54,418 nucleotides of DNA from Ignavibacteria bacterium (lineage in GTDB: Bacteria; Bacteroidota; Ignavibacteria; Tepidaquicellales; OLB5): NCBI GenBank assembly GCA_030835085.1, contig JAUQWQ010000187.1:1-54418 (forward strand), read 5' to 3'. The position numbers were made by a program, and so were the translations under genes. Positions 34,013 to 42,579 of the stretch are shown here, in pieces. Positions within the stretch are counted from its first letter, which is position 1; every line of letters starts with the position of its first letter. The notes under the pieces are model-generated. The model saw nothing but the letters and a program-made list of their open reading frames with translations. It had not been told where the DNA came from and did no database searches.

Positions 34013-34659
34013 GCCACATCACGAATAATTTTTACAACCTTATATATCTTCTGTACTCTCTCAAGCGGCACATCTTCCGGATGATACTTTGTATTTACGC
34101 TGTATATTGTTATCACTCCATCATCCTTTTTATTCCTGTAAAATAACTTCACGCTTGCCTCTGTTGTCCCGGGTCCTGATTTATACAACAACAATATTGC
34201 GGTGTAATCCTTTATGTTTTCAAATGGTACTTCCGCACAGACAATGTGATCATTCTTTTCAATGTAAGGCTTCATAGAATCACCCGCTGCCTTAACAGCA
34301 AATACAAACCTGTAATGCTTTAGCCCATCCACTATAATAAAATTCTTTTCATTGTACTCCCACTGCGTTGCCGGTAGTCCGCAATCCGCCATAGCAAGTT
34401 CACTCACTCTCCGGAAGTTCTTCCCGTAACGATCAATGATTTCCTTCGGCTGGTCCGTCTCATACATCTCCGCTTTGTCATCAAAAAACCAATTAATATT
34501 TATTCCAAGCTTCTTGCGGGAAGTTTGAAAAAATTCGGGGAGCGGTTTTGTTCCGTTTTCATACCTCGAAATATTCTGATAGCTGGTTTCCATTATATCT
34601 GCAAACTCCTTCAAGGTGTAACTACCTCTTAGTAATTTTACTTTTGAGCTTAAGTCCAA
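34009..34659 (-). CDS. CI-type phage repressor (HTH plus S24 peptidase)
   Basis: A 216-residue protein. Residues 1-60 form an XRE HTH (LKEFADIMETSYQNISRYEN), and residues about 100-205 an S24/LexA-like domain with the catalytic Ser in AAGDSMKPYI and the Lys in EASVKLFYRN. It should keep the prophage silent and be cleaved after DNA damage with RecA, so induction is likely SOS-linked, in contrast with Mu's own repressor. It is transcribed from the leftward promoter of the switch region. Confidence 0.88.
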   Translation of the reverse strand: MDLSSKVKLLRGSYTLKEFADIMETSYQNISRYENGTKPLPEFFQTSRKKLGININWFFDDKAEMYETDQPKEIIDRYGKNFRRVSELAMADCGLPATQWEYNEKNFIIVDGLKHYRFVFAVKAAGDSMKPYIEKNDHIVCAEVPFENIKDYTAILLLYKSGPGTTEASVKLFYRNKKDDGVITIYSVNTKYHPEDVPLERVQKIYKVVKIIRDVA

Positions 34660-34678
34660 TTCACTAGTTAGTGTATTA

Positions 34679-34709
34679 CAAACATAACCAAGTCACTTTG
34701 TAATGTCAA
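34679..34709 (-). promoter_or_regulatory. Leftward repressor promoter
   Basis: On the minus strand TTGAC (34705-34709) is followed after 20 bases by TATGTTTG (34679-34686), a full -33/-7 promoter of the Bacteroidota type, 20 bases before the repressor ATG region. CACTAGTTAGTG (about 34662-34673) and GTGATAGAA direct repeats (about 34717-34735) flank it and may be operators. Confidence 0.75.
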
Positions 34710-34766
34710 TAGAGAAGTGATAGAAACGTGATAGAATTTAATAGAATACCCGAGAGCCGTGACTTA

Positions 34767-34799
34767 CCTGTAAGCGCCACTCACGTTCAACCTTACAGG
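34767..34799. promoter_or_regulatory. Inverted repeat in the switch region
   Basis: CCTGTAAG (34767-34774) and CTTACAGG (34792-34799) form a perfect 8-bp inverted repeat with a 17-base spacer midway between the two divergent promoters. It could bind a repressor dimer or form a short hairpin. Confidence 0.5.
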
Positions 34800-34861
34800 G
34801 TTTCCGTGCTTAACTGCAATATATCATTATTAATCAATGCTTTATGCAAATAAATTCACAA

Positions 34862-34908
34862 GTTTGTATATTCGCTATTGACAATTCGCTAGTTTGTGTG
34901 TAATTTTG
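34862..34908 (+). promoter_or_regulatory. Rightward early promoter with repeated operators
   Basis: TTGAC (34878-34882) is followed after a 20-base spacer by TAATTTTG (34901-34908), matching -33/-7. The region carries two copies each of AGTTTGT (34861 and 34891) and TTCGCTA (34871 and 34885) that overlap the promoter, as operators would. Confidence 0.75.
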
Positions 34909-34945
34909 TTGTATTAAAGTTAAACAATCTGGTAGGGGGTACCAA

Positions 34946-35311
34946 TTGAAGCTAATCAATCTTAACACTATGGAGCCAAGCAGGCTTAAAGCCATTCTAA
35001 AAGAACGTAACATAAGCTTTAGGGATATTTCAATATCAATGGATATAAGTCAGCCAGTAGTTTCCGATGTGATCAATCAGAAGTATAAGGGCGCAGAAGA
35101 AATGAAGAGCAGGGTATATGCTCAGATCTCCAAGATGCTCGAAGGCCGCGAAGACTTAAGCGATGATATTTACACCAACATTAATACAGTAGATAAGCTT
35201 CTTCAAGTTGGCATCAACTCAGCAAAGTTCACTATTCCTGAAAAAGAATTTCTGATCGCGCTGCACAAAAAACTGAATGCTTATAAATTAAATCAATTAA
35301 ATCATGCGTGA
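34946..35311 (+). CDS. Cro/Ner-like HTH regulator
   Basis: 121 residues from TTG at 34946, chosen because AGGGGG lies 8 bases ahead; an ATG at 34970 is the alternative. Residues 10-60 form an XRE-type HTH (SFRDISISMDISQPVVSDVI). First gene of the rightward early operon and divergent from the repressor, the place of Ner in Mu and Cro in lambda. Probably turns down the repressor or early promoters. Confidence 0.75.
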   Translation: MKLINLNTMEPSRLKAILKERNISFRDISISMDISQPVVSDVINQKYKGAEEMKSRVYAQISKMLEGREDLSDDIYTNINTVDKLLQVGINSAKFTIPEKEFLIALHKKLNAYKLNQLNHA

Positions 35312-35378
35312 TATAATTTACCCACTTGTCGGTCTGCTGTTAACGGCAGTAATATTTTTAGCCATGATATTTCAATGA
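35304..35378 (+). CDS. 24-residue membrane peptide
   Basis: MRDIIYPLVGLLLTAVIFLA begins inside the end of the preceding gene and its TGA overlaps the ATG of the next (ATGA). The central helix is fully hydrophobic. The double overlap suggests it is translated. Function unknown. Confidence 0.4.
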   Translation: MRDIIYPLVGLLLTAVIFLAMIFQ

Positions 35379-35677
35379 AAATTATTCTGACCAAAATACC
35401 GGTTGAGCTTATTAAAGGTTTGTGCGAACCGCTCAAAGCTTACGGCGTGATAAACGAAACCGCTATCCGTGATATGGAAATTTACAACGAATATCTTGAG
35501 CGTACTTTTTCGGGTCCGCAATACGGTAAATATAATGCCGCTTCACTTGCAGCTAATTTTAATATTTCAGAGATACAGGTTAAAAGAATAATTGCCAAGT
35601 ATAGAAGACTTCACCCGGCACGCATCATTAAAGATAATTCATTAACCGTTGATTATAAACTCGAACATGCAGCATGA
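35375..35677 (+). CDS. Early HTH-like protein
   Basis: A 100-residue protein. The stretch NAASLAANFNISEIQVKRII (about residues 53-72) reads as a helix-turn-helix, with a preceding helical region (NETAIRDMEIYNEYLERTF). It is in the early operon before the transposase. It may regulate early genes; no family was recognised. Confidence 0.5.
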   Translation: MKIILTKIPVELIKGLCEPLKAYGVINETAIRDMEIYNEYLERTFSGPQYGKYNAASLAANFNISEIQVKRIIAKYRRLHPARIIKDNSLTVDYKLEHAA

Positions 35678-35954
35678 GACGAATATAAATAGTCTCCCCC
35701 TTACCAAGGGGGAGTGCCCGCAGGGCGAGGGGGTCTTATATACCGAAGAGTATAATACCAACAGGTATAATGAGCCCAAGCTTGAGTGCTTCATCTGCGG
35801 CAGGCATGAATCAAAGTCAAACAAACTCCGCAGCATCCGCAGATGGAAAACAGTTTCACGCAAAGTCATTTTAATTATCGATTCAGTTTGCAGCGTATGT
35901 GATGATAAACATAAATTAATTTCAAGTAAGCCAAATGCACATAATCAGAAATAA
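35667..35954 (+). CDS. Small zinc-finger-like protein carrying an in-frame repeat
   Basis: About 95 residues from MQHETNIN (an earlier ATG at 35649 is possible). CFIC and CSVC pairs, spaced about 36 residues apart, could bind a metal. Residues about 9-23 (LPLTKGECPQGEGVL) are encoded by copy B of the 45-nt palindromic repeat, which has been inserted without breaking the frame. Confidence 0.5.
   Translation: MQHETNINSLPLTKGECPQGEGVLYTEEYNTNRYNEPKLECFICGRHESKSNKLRSIRRWKTVSRKVILIIDSVCSVCDDKHKLISSKPNAHNQK
35694..35738. repeat. Palindromic repeat, copy B (inside a gene)
   Basis: 45 bases: CTCCCCCTTACCAAGGGGGAG, a short GC-rich middle (GCCCGCAGGGC), then GAGGGGGTCTTA. It equals exactly 15 codons and is read in the same frame as copy C. 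Confidence 0.85.
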
Positions 35955-36186
35955 CAATACAACTCATCAGGCCAAAAACAATATGGTTCTCGACCATGAG
36001 CTCCAGTACCTGGTCACAATATCGGGCTTGAAAGAAAGCCATATCGCCGAGCAGAACGGTATCACACCGCAATATTTTTCCATGCTCAAATTATCCGAAC
36101 GCAAAGCTGTCGCCACACGGCTTAAGATAAAGCTGTGGCTTATAAACTACATCAGGCATTTTCTGAACTTTAAATTAGCCGCATAA
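35935..36186 (+). CDS. Small early protein, HTH-like
   Basis: An 83-residue protein starting inside the previous gene. The stretch LKESHIAEQNGITPQYFSML (about residues 32-51) resembles an HTH with a basic C-terminal helix (ERKAVATRLKIKLW). A second ATG (MVLDHELQYL, 35983) is a possible shorter start. Role in early regulation is inferred from position. Confidence 0.45.
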   Translation: MHIIRNNNTTHQAKNNMVLDHELQYLVTISGLKESHIAEQNGITPQYFSMLKLSERKAVATRLKIKLWLINYIRHFLNFKLAA

Positions 36187-36189
36187 ACA

Positions 36190-36426
36190 TTGATCAATAA
36201 TACTAACATAAAACCCGTTTTAAATCATAAGTCACTGCAGGTCATAATGCCGTATGAACTCTTTGAAGTGCAGAACGCTTCAACAAATGAAGTGCTCTGG
36301 TATGAAGTGACATTTAAGGACCCAAAGACTTTTGATGAATACGCGCACCGGGTATTTAACACCGAAACACTTGCGCGCGATTATATCATTGGGCAGATAA
36401 CAAATAAAAATAATTCATCACACTGA
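36190..36426 (+). CDS. Unknown early protein
   Basis: 78 residues from TTG 36190 or about 59 from ATG 36247 (MPYELFEVQNAST). Contains YEVTFKDPKTFDEYAHRVF, a small alpha/beta pattern. No family. Immediately upstream of the transposase gene. Confidence 0.45.
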   Translation: MINNTNIKPVLNHKSLQVIMPYELFEVQNASTNEVLWYEVTFKDPKTFDEYAHRVFNTETLARDYIIGQITNKNNSSH

Positions 36427-36457
36427 TCCGCTATTATAAATTTTTCTTTTCAATCAA

Positions 36458-38446
36458 TTGAATACACAAAAATCATACATGACCGAAACCACTGACGCGC
36501 CAAAGGCAAACCCTGAGGCAACTGAAAACGGTGGAGTGCTTACAGCTGCTCATTTTACGCTCGAACGGTTCTGCAAAGAAGCCATTGAAACAAACTCCAG
36601 GGGTAACATGCTCATTACCCTTGCTCAAAAACACGGCATCAAAAAGTCTTACCGGTCACTTGCGCACATTCTCAAAAAATATAATAACGGCGGGCTTGAG
36701 TCACTCAAGCGCAAAGCTTATTCCGGCAAAGGCGATACCCGTTCTTTCTCGCACGGCACATTGCAGATCCTGCAGCAGAATTATGTAAGCTGCCTGGTTA
36801 TGAAAAACGCCTATGAAGATACGCATAAAAAGTTAAGGGAGCTCTCAGCCTGCTTTATTGATATTTCTACAGGTGAGGAATTTATCATTAAAGATAAACT
36901 GCTTTATGAATCAGGCGCCGATGGTATCTTCTCAGCGCACTCGACAAAATTTATTGAAGGCGTTTACCGCCTGCCAGGCTACGATGAATCGCGGGTTGAT
37001 AACAGTATGTTTGAATACCGCATCGGGTCCTACAAGTCAGCGTGCCGCTATTTGGGTTCGCTTAAGACAAATAAAGATACCCTGCATTACGCGCGTTACG
37101 GTGTTCATGATTTCCGCAACAAGCGTCAGCATACCATGAAGCTGAACTACTCGCACCTGGCGCCAAACTATATACTTTCCGGTGACGGTAAACAGCTTGA
37201 TGTGATCGTGATCTCCGAGGACTGGCGCCGTGTGTACCGCCCCTGGCTTATGGGTTGGTATGATATGACTACCCGGCGTTACTGTTACGAGCTTGCGCTG
37301 CATGAAGATTCTGAATCAATTGCAAATTCACTTGCTGTCGCGATTCAAAGCTGGGGTGTGCCTGAAAAAGTAAAAACTGATAATGGCAGTTCTTATAAGT
37401 CAGGCAGGTTTGAAGAAATGTGCCGCTTCTTTAATATCACACAGCAGCACGCAACTGTAAAGCTTGCGCGCGCAAAGCCTATCGAATCCGTGCATAACAT
37501 CATTGATAACCTGCTTAAATCTACCATTGGTTTTACGGGCAACAAGTATGTTGAAATGCCGCTTGATACACGCGAGCGGATCAAGCTTGCCCTTGGCGCG
37601 CAGCGTGACGCGAAAAAGTATGCGAAGCTTATAAAAGAAAATGCCGGTTTCTCATTCACCATTGGCGACCCTGATGCGCGGCTCAAAAAATCCAAACGCC
37701 GCTTAATGCATATCAGCGAGCTCAAAGAAAAACTTCTTGAAGTGTTTGACGAATACCACGAAAGAATTCACGGCGGCCTTAAAGATGATAAGCTTGGGCG
37801 CATGGTTTACAATCTCAACTGTAAAGATGAGCAGGTAAATGAAATGGGGGAGAAGCTTAATTCACCGCGCGGCAGGTACCTGTATTATGTTAACCAGGGT
37901 TTTAAACCGGTAACCGCTGACCCCGCCATCATTGCGCTGTATACTACAAATTTTGAGCTTCGCACAGTGCAGATAAAAAAAGGGATCAACCTGGCAAACG
38001 GTGAATACTTCCATGCTAAACTTGCTTCCATTGCCGGGCAAAGAGTTCTCATCCGCTATACTTCCGTAGGCAACCAGAATATTTACGTATTCCACTCCGA
38101 GGAACTGCAGCGGGTAAGTAAACGCGATCAGCTTACCGCGGAAATTCACAAGTCCTTAAAATACATCTGCATTGCTGAAAGGCAAAACCTCATTGATTAT
38201 GACGACCCGTCATACAAAGATGAGCTTATCATTCAGCGCGCCGAAGAGAACGCTATCCGCAATACTCTTGGCATGAACAGGAACGTAGCCGGCGTGGCTT
38301 GCCCGCCGAACGGGGGGGTCACCTCAAATATAATCCCGCTTACCGGCAGTGAAAATATGATAGAAGAAATAAAGCAATCAGAAACTGAAATATCCGTAAA
38401 CAAAAAACCATCAGTAAATAAATATAAGGACGTGGATTTATTCTAA
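36458..38446 (+). CDS. Mu-type transposase A (DDE recombinase)
   Basis: 662 residues from TTG 36458, or 655 from the ATG at 36479. An N-terminal DNA-binding region (HGIKKSYRSLAHILKKYNNG, Mu-type winged helix) is followed by an RNase H fold core with the three acidic residues in LSGDGKQLDV, KTDNGSSYKSG and KPIESVHNIID, then a beta barrel (about 480-560). Catalyses cutting of the phage ends and strand transfer into new target DNA. It is followed by the MuB-type gene with overlap TAATG. The C-terminal tail (about residues 610-662) is low in complexity and may hold the MuB contact. Confidence 0.92.
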   Translation: MNTQKSYMTETTDAPKANPEATENGGVLTAAHFTLERFCKEAIETNSRGNMLITLAQKHGIKKSYRSLAHILKKYNNGGLESLKRKAYSGKGDTRSFSHGTLQILQQNYVSCLVMKNAYEDTHKKLRELSACFIDISTGEEFIIKDKLLYESGADGIFSAHSTKFIEGVYRLPGYDESRVDNSMFEYRIGSYKSACRYLGSLKTNKDTLHYARYGVHDFRNKRQHTMKLNYSHLAPNYILSGDGKQLDVIVISEDWRRVYRPWLMGWYDMTTRRYCYELALHEDSESIANSLAVAIQSWGVPEKVKTDNGSSYKSGRFEEMCRFFNITQQHATVKLARAKPIESVHNIIDNLLKSTIGFTGNKYVEMPLDTRERIKLALGAQRDAKKYAKLIKENAGFSFTIGDPDARLKKSKRRLMHISELKEKLLEVFDEYHERIHGGLKDDKLGRMVYNLNCKDEQVNEMGEKLNSPRGRYLYYVNQGFKPVTADPAIIALYTTNFELRTVQIKKGINLANGEYFHAKLASIAGQRVLIRYTSVGNQNIYVFHSEELQRVSKRDQLTAEIHKSLKYICIAERQNLIDYDDPSYKDELIIQRAEENAIRNTLGMNRNVAGVACPPNGGVTSNIIPLTGSENMIEEIKQSETEISVNKKPSVNKYKDVDLF

Positions 38447-39333
38447 TGAAAGAACTACTTAATAAACTCAATACAATTCAGGAGCAGTACGAGCTAGCCG
38501 ACCAGCAGCTTTGCTCTAAGATAGGTATCACCCCTGATGAACTCCACCAGCTGCGCGCAAACCGGTCAATTGACCCGCTGCGCCTCCAGTTCGTTCAGCG
38601 CTTTGTTGATATGATGTCCGAGAACATCTTTCCTACAAAGCTTTTAAGCAAAATGGAAAACCTTTTTATACTCACTTTCAAGGAGCTGGCTATTACGATA
38701 ATCGGCTCTATTTCAGGCGGAGGAAAGACACTCGCCTCTGAACGCTTTGCCAATCAGAACACATTCGCAGTGTATATCTACATTCCTGAAATTATTACAC
38801 CGCGCCACCTGTTAAGTCTCATTTGCCAGAAGCTTGGGCTGCCGTATTCGGGCTTGAACCTGCAGCAGATGTTCGAGCAGATCATGGGCGCCCTGGCTCA
38901 GGAAAAGAAACTTCTCATTTTTGATGAAGCCGACAGGCTGAATAAGAAGATGTTCGAGATCCTGCGCGATATATGGTCCGACGGCAAGGGTAACGTTGGA
39001 CTTGTATTTGTTGGTGATGAAAACCTCATGAATAAGATCAAACGCCCGGGCACGCTCCGCGAAAATCTTATCCGCTTAATGCGCCGTGTGAAGTATAACG
39101 AGATCCTTAACCCGCTGCATCCCGAAGATGTTAAGATGGTATTTAAAGCCGAACTTGGCAAACATAAAATTACCGATAAGATGATAGATCATATTTTCGG
39201 CAAGTATTGCAAGCTTGGCGGATTTGGTTCAATACTCAATTTAACCGATAAGATACAAAAGCTTAGCCGAAATTCAGGTGATACACCTAATAATGAAATG
39301 GTTGAAGAAGCCATGAAACGTTTAAAGATCTAA
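38446..39333 (+). CDS. MuB-type target-selecting AAA+ ATPase
   Basis: A 295-residue protein. An N-terminal HTH-like part (LCSKIGITPDELHQLRANRS) is followed by an AAA domain with Walker A GSISGGGKTLAS and Walker B KLLIFDEADRLN and a sensor region FVGDENLMNKIK. In Mu, MuB coats target DNA, brings it to the transposome and gives target immunity. Coupled to the transposase gene by a one-base overlap. Confidence 0.92.
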   Translation: MKELLNKLNTIQEQYELADQQLCSKIGITPDELHQLRANRSIDPLRLQFVQRFVDMMSENIFPTKLLSKMENLFILTFKELAITIIGSISGGGKTLASERFANQNTFAVYIYIPEIITPRHLLSLICQKLGLPYSGLNLQQMFEQIMGALAQEKKLLIFDEADRLNKKMFEILRDIWSDGKGNVGLVFVGDENLMNKIKRPGTLRENLIRLMRRVKYNEILNPLHPEDVKMVFKAELGKHKITDKMIDHIFGKYCKLGGFGSILNLTDKIQKLSRNSGDTPNNEMVEEAMKRLKI

Positions 39334-39337
39334 ATTA

Positions 39338-39697
39338 ATGAACACAAAAAACAGACAGCATTCCATTTACATCGATTACAGTGACTGCCTTGCGCTCAAG
39401 CGCGCCGGCTATCCGCAGCTTAACTCTTCCGCTTACTGGTCAAATTCAGATCAGCAGGTCCACCAGGCGGATCGCGTTACCAAGTTCAAAGGATGGGAAA
39501 AACATTTCACAGCCGCGGTCACCGGTGAAGAGTTAAGCGCATACATTCCCGTTTTCACGCTGATCGAAAGGCCTGATGCAATGCAGTGGCGCATCTCAAA
39601 CCCGCGGCACAAAGTAACAGCCTACGCATATACCGAAGCCGAAGCAAAAGTTAAGTTCATAATTCAGCTTGTAAAAAATAAAGCTATCAAACTGTAA
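39338..39697 (+). CDS. Unknown early protein
   Basis: A 119-residue protein starting MNTKNRQHSIYIDYSDCLAL with AWRISN-type alpha/beta character (MQWRISNPRHKVTAYAYTEAEA). No motif recognised. It follows MuB by 4 bases and belongs to the early operon. Confidence 0.55.
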   Translation: MNTKNRQHSIYIDYSDCLALKRAGYPQLNSSAYWSNSDQQVHQADRVTKFKGWEKHFTAAVTGEELSAYIPVFTLIERPDAMQWRISNPRHKVTAYAYTEAEAKVKFIIQLVKNKAIKL

Positions 39698-39707
39698 AAC
39701 TTCTCAC

Positions 39708-39971
39708 ATGAAAAAATTAAAACAATTCAGGGAATTCATAAAAAGACTTTATTCCGTATTCACCGTCGCTTCATCAGATGAGTATGTGACATTCACATAC
39801 AACCATACAGAAGGGGGCAAGTATGATTTTGAATACCGCTCAAGCTTTCCGATGGGCAACGATCTTGTTACCGATATGAATCACGCTATTTTCACCTGGC
39901 TTGCTGAGCATCATCACCGTAAACAGCTTAAAGCCAACGAAGAAACCATTGAAAAATTATTAAAACCATGA
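39708..39971 (+). CDS. Unknown small early protein
   Basis: An 87-residue basic protein (LKQFREFIKRLYSVFTVASS) with no known motif. Its TGA overlaps the ATG of the next gene (ATGA), which supports translation as part of the early run. Confidence 0.5.
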   Translation: MKKLKQFREFIKRLYSVFTVASSDEYVTFTYNHTEGGKYDFEYRSSFPMGNDLVTDMNHAIFTWLAEHHHRKQLKANEETIEKLLKP

Positions 39972-40237
39972 TCACAAGAAAAGATTTAATCACAGAAAAG
40001 CAGCTTATAAAGGATATAAAGGAACTGTCTAAAAATTACAACTCAGGCAGATCAAAAGCTATGGCGGGTGTGTTCAGCCTGAACGATAGAGGCAGGCGCA
40101 AGCGCATCCAGTGGGTGATAGCCGGCAAAAAACGCAGAGCGCAAAGCCCGAAAGCTATTTCTTCGGGCAGCACAAACGGAATCAGAATAAGCAACCTCAA
40201 ATTAAAGCATCAGATTGAAAGTATGAAAGCGAAATAA
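39968..40237 (+). CDS. Unknown small basic early protein
   Basis: An 89-residue, very basic protein (RSKAMAGVFSLNDRGRRKRI, GKKRRAQSPK). It could bind nucleic acid. Overlaps the genes on both sides by 1-4 bases. Confidence 0.5.
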   Translation: MITRKDLITEKQLIKDIKELSKNYNSGRSKAMAGVFSLNDRGRRKRIQWVIAGKKRRAQSPKAISSGSTNGIRISNLKLKHQIESMKAK

Positions 40238-40503
40238 TGAAAGCCAAAGCTCACAACATACAATATTTCGAAAGCATCAAAGATCCTTTTCTCCGCAGGT
40301 ATGCGCTGTGGCTTATTGGTTCACCCGGTTACGGTTATTCGATATTCGAAGGGATGGACAAAGCCCTGCGGGCAGGTGATGATGATGATATGTTGGATTA
40401 TGAATCAGCTTATCCAAATGAATCCGCCTGGTTCAAAAAGCATCTCGAAAAACATGCTGACGCTTTAGACGTACAAAAACAATTATTCAATATACATAAC
40501 TAA
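40237..40503 (+). CDS. Unknown small acidic early protein
   Basis: An 88-residue protein with a Tyr/Gly-rich segment (GSPGYGYSIFEGMDKALRAG) and an acidic DDDDMLDYES run. No family recognised. It is the last gene before the first DGR target. Confidence 0.5.
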   Translation: MKAKAHNIQYFESIKDPFLRRYALWLIGSPGYGYSIFEGMDKALRAGDDDDMLDYESAYPNESAWFKKHLEKHADALDVQKQLFNIHN

Positions 40504-40518
40504 AGAAAGGAATTTATA

Positions 40519-40959
40519 ATGCAGGAATCAAAAGCTACAATTAACGTTGATGGAATCGAATATATCCGCAAGGATTTAGCGCCTGTTGATAACAGGCCGG
40601 TCACTGAACGCATAAAAACATACGAAGATGCGTACTGTGCTTTAGGCAGCCCGGCATTTATCAGCTTAGATGATACATTCCAGGATGATCGCGCCAAGTC
40701 AATCATTGCTTACTCTAAGCTTCTGGTAATTGCCGAGGCATTGAATGAAGGATGGAAGCCGGACTGGACTAATAGCAGCGAATACAAATATTATCCCTGG
40801 TTTAAAAAGAACACCTCGGGCTCCGGCTTGTCGTGCTTCGGCTACGCTAGCTGGTGTGCGCGTTCGTTTGTGCCGGCTCGCCTTTGCTTTAAATCTTCTG
40901 AGCTCGCTGAATATGCAGGAAAGCAGTTCATAGATCTGTATTCTGAATACATGCTTTAA
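40519..40959 (+). CDS. DGR target protein 1
   Basis: A 146-residue protein with an AAAGAAAGGAA site ahead of ATG. Layout: a basic/acidic N-terminal helix pair (RIKTYEDAYCALGSPAF, KSIIAYSKLLVIAEALNEGW), a conserved SSEYKYYPWF segment, the variable repeat (about residues 100-123), and a conserved end LCFKSSELAEYAGKQFIDLY. The same frame parts occur in target 3. Similar proteins are, from memory, common as hypothetical proteins in Bacteroidota phages. The variable part SCFGYASWCARSF sits between fixed SGSGL and VPARLC, as in lectin-like DGR targets such as Mtd. Binding of diverse ligands is inferred. Confidence 0.85.
   Translation: MQESKATINVDGIEYIRKDLAPVDNRPVTERIKTYEDAYCALGSPAFISLDDTFQDDRAKSIIAYSKLLVIAEALNEGWKPDWTNSSEYKYYPWFKKNTSGSGLSCFGYASWCARSFVPARLCFKSSELAEYAGKQFIDLYSEYML
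40815..40887 (+). repeat. DGR variable repeat VR1
   Basis: 73 bases aligned without gaps to the template repeat 44180-44252. 17 of 19 template adenines are replaced and none of the 54 other bases, the signature of adenine mutagenesis by a DGR reverse transcriptase. Confidence 0.96.
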
Positions 40960-41019
40960 ATAATTTACCAACTTTCCGCAGCTTGCGCTGCACCAAGTCA
41001 GGAAGAAAGGATATAAATA

Positions 41020-41385
41020 ATGGAAGATGGATTATTTCCTCAAAAGGAGCCAAACTACAAACCTCATCTCAGACAGTCAGGCGTCATTACTGACTTCAAA
41101 ACATTCGAGAAGTCACTGCAGGAATTACGTTTCTGCAAAAATAAACTTGCCGAGTTGAGAGTCAAAAAAGGCAGAGCCATACAAATTGCCGTAGAGCCGT
41201 TTATTTCTGAAGAAAAGCTGCTTGTAAAACAGGTCGAAGATATGCAGGGTAACATCGATGTATACCTTAACCTCAACATGGAAGAGCAGGCGGAGCTCAT
41301 CAGCAAACTGCCAGATGTCAAGATCGAAGAAATACATAAATTCAAAATTAAATTTACAAAGGAGAATAAAAAAAATGCCGCTTAA
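41020..41385 (+). CDS. Helical early protein, Gam-like position
   Basis: A 121-residue protein, mostly helical and charged (TFEKSLQELRFCKNKLAELR, EEKLLVKQVEDMQGNIDVYL). It lies before a DUF3164-type gene. Helical shape and size would also fit a DGR accessory protein (Avd), but no Avd motif can be named. Gene order in Mu relatives suggests a nucleic acid-binding role. Overlaps the next gene by 11 bases. Confidence 0.45.
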   Translation: MEDGLFPQKEPNYKPHLRQSGVITDFKTFEKSLQELRFCKNKLAELRVKKGRAIQIAVEPFISEEKLLVKQVEDMQGNIDVYLNLNMEEQAELISKLPDVKIEEIHKFKIKFTKENKKNAA

Positions 41386-41989
41386 AGATGAACAGGGTAA
41401 CTGGCTAAACCGCAACGGCAGACCGATACCCGAAGCAAATATAGATCCCATTGCAAAACGCAGGGATGAAGCCGTTTCCAGAATGGTGGCTAAAGCCTTA
41501 AAGCTGGAAGCCGAAATGAAAAAAGTCAAAGAAGAAATTCTCGCTGAAGTTATGCAGTATATTGGCCACCTGCAGAAATTAAACGGAATAAAAAAACAGG
41601 CTACCAAGGGTAATTACACCTTGTCTGACTACGCGAATCTGCAGCAGGTTCAGGTTTCAATGAGCAATGTGATTGAATTCGATGAACGCCTTAATTTGGC
41701 GAAAACGCTTATCGATAAGTGCCTTATTAAATGGACCAAGCGCGGCAACCAGAATGTAAGAGCCATTATTACCGATGCGTTTGATGTTGATAAAAAGGGC
41801 AATGTTAATAAAATGCGCATTATAGGTTTGCTCGCACTGCAGATCTCCGATAAAGAATGGAAGCAGGCAATGGAACTGATACGCTCAAGCATGCAGGTAT
41901 CCGACACAAGACAGTATCTAAACATAAGAACCCGCAAAAACGTTATTAATAAATGGGAATTTGTAAACTTAAACTTTTCAAGCCTGTAA
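41375..41989 (+). CDS. DUF3164-family phage protein
   Basis: 204 residues from the ATG at 41375, chosen for its AAAGGAG site; a longer frame upstream is not needed. DEQGNWLNRNGRPIPEANID at the start and AIITDAFDVDKKGNVNKMRI followed by ILGLL-type sequence and the final VSDTRQYLNIRTR match the DUF3164 family of Mu-like phages. Function unknown; members lie in the early region near host-nuclease inhibitors. Confidence 0.8.
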   Translation: MPLKDEQGNWLNRNGRPIPEANIDPIAKRRDEAVSRMVAKALKLEAEMKKVKEEILAEVMQYIGHLQKLNGIKKQATKGNYTLSDYANLQQVQVSMSNVIEFDERLNLAKTLIDKCLIKWTKRGNQNVRAIITDAFDVDKKGNVNKMRIIGLLALQISDKEWKQAMELIRSSMQVSDTRQYLNIRTRKNVINKWEFVNLNFSSL

Positions 41990-41991
41990 AT

Positions 41992-42579
41992 ATGAGCGAC
42001 AAAACCACAGACTGGATCCAAACATATACCGGCAAAAAGTTCTACCCGCTTGAGCCCGATATTGAAGATATTAATATCGCCGATATTGCCAAAGCTCTCT
42101 CGCACATTTGCCGGTTCAACGGTCACTGTGACCGCTTCTACAGCGTGGCGGAACATTCCCTAGGATGCCTGGGTATCGCAAGGCGTATGGGTTTGAGTTA
42201 TCAGGACCGCTACGCAGCCCTCATGCATGATGCTGCGGAAGCTTATCTTTCTGATGTAGTTAGACCTGTAAAAAGATTTCTGCAGGGTTACTCGTTTTAC
42301 GAGTACCGGCTTGAAGAACTTATCGCAAAAAAGTATGGGTTGATCTTTCCGTTCAGCCAGGTGGTGATCAAAATTGATAACATCATGCTTGCAACCGAGC
42401 GGAGAGATCTTTTTCACAACCCGCACCCATGGGGCAGTCTTACAGAAGAGCCGACAGACATATTCAATGTATCTAAGCCCATAGCTCACGGTGCAATAAA
42501 TATTATGCAGGCTTTCCTGGCTGAATTTATGAACCTGCGCAAAGCGCTCAGACTGCCGGTGAACCATGAAGATCTCTGA
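41992..42579 (+). CDS. HD-domain phosphohydrolase (YfbR-like 5'-nucleotidase)
   Basis: 195 residues from MSDKTTDWIQTYTGKKFYPL (ATG 41992; the 13 residues before are from the upstream gene). HD-type ligands are visible in GHCDRFYSVAEHS and LMHDAAEAYLSDVVRPVK, plus a later Asp in IKIDNIMLATERRD. Related proteins remove phosphate from deoxynucleoside monophosphates; a phage one could tune nucleotide pools for replication or for reverse transcription by the DGR (the latter is speculation). Confidence 0.8.
   Translation: MSDKTTDWIQTYTGKKFYPLEPDIEDINIADIAKALSHICRFNGHCDRFYSVAEHSLGCLGIARRMGLSYQDRYAALMHDAAEAYLSDVVRPVKRFLQGYSFYEYRLEELIAKKYGLIFPFSQVVIKIDNIMLATERRDLFHNPHPWGSLTEEPTDIFNVSKPIAHGAINIMQAFLAEFMNLRKALRLPVNHEDL

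Noticed and set aside
38286-38330. Possible further palindromic insertion near the end of the transposase gene (CCGCCGAACGGGGGGGTC)
   Set aside because: It lacks the CTCCCCCTT...AAGGGGGAG stem and the TCTTA end of copies A-C.
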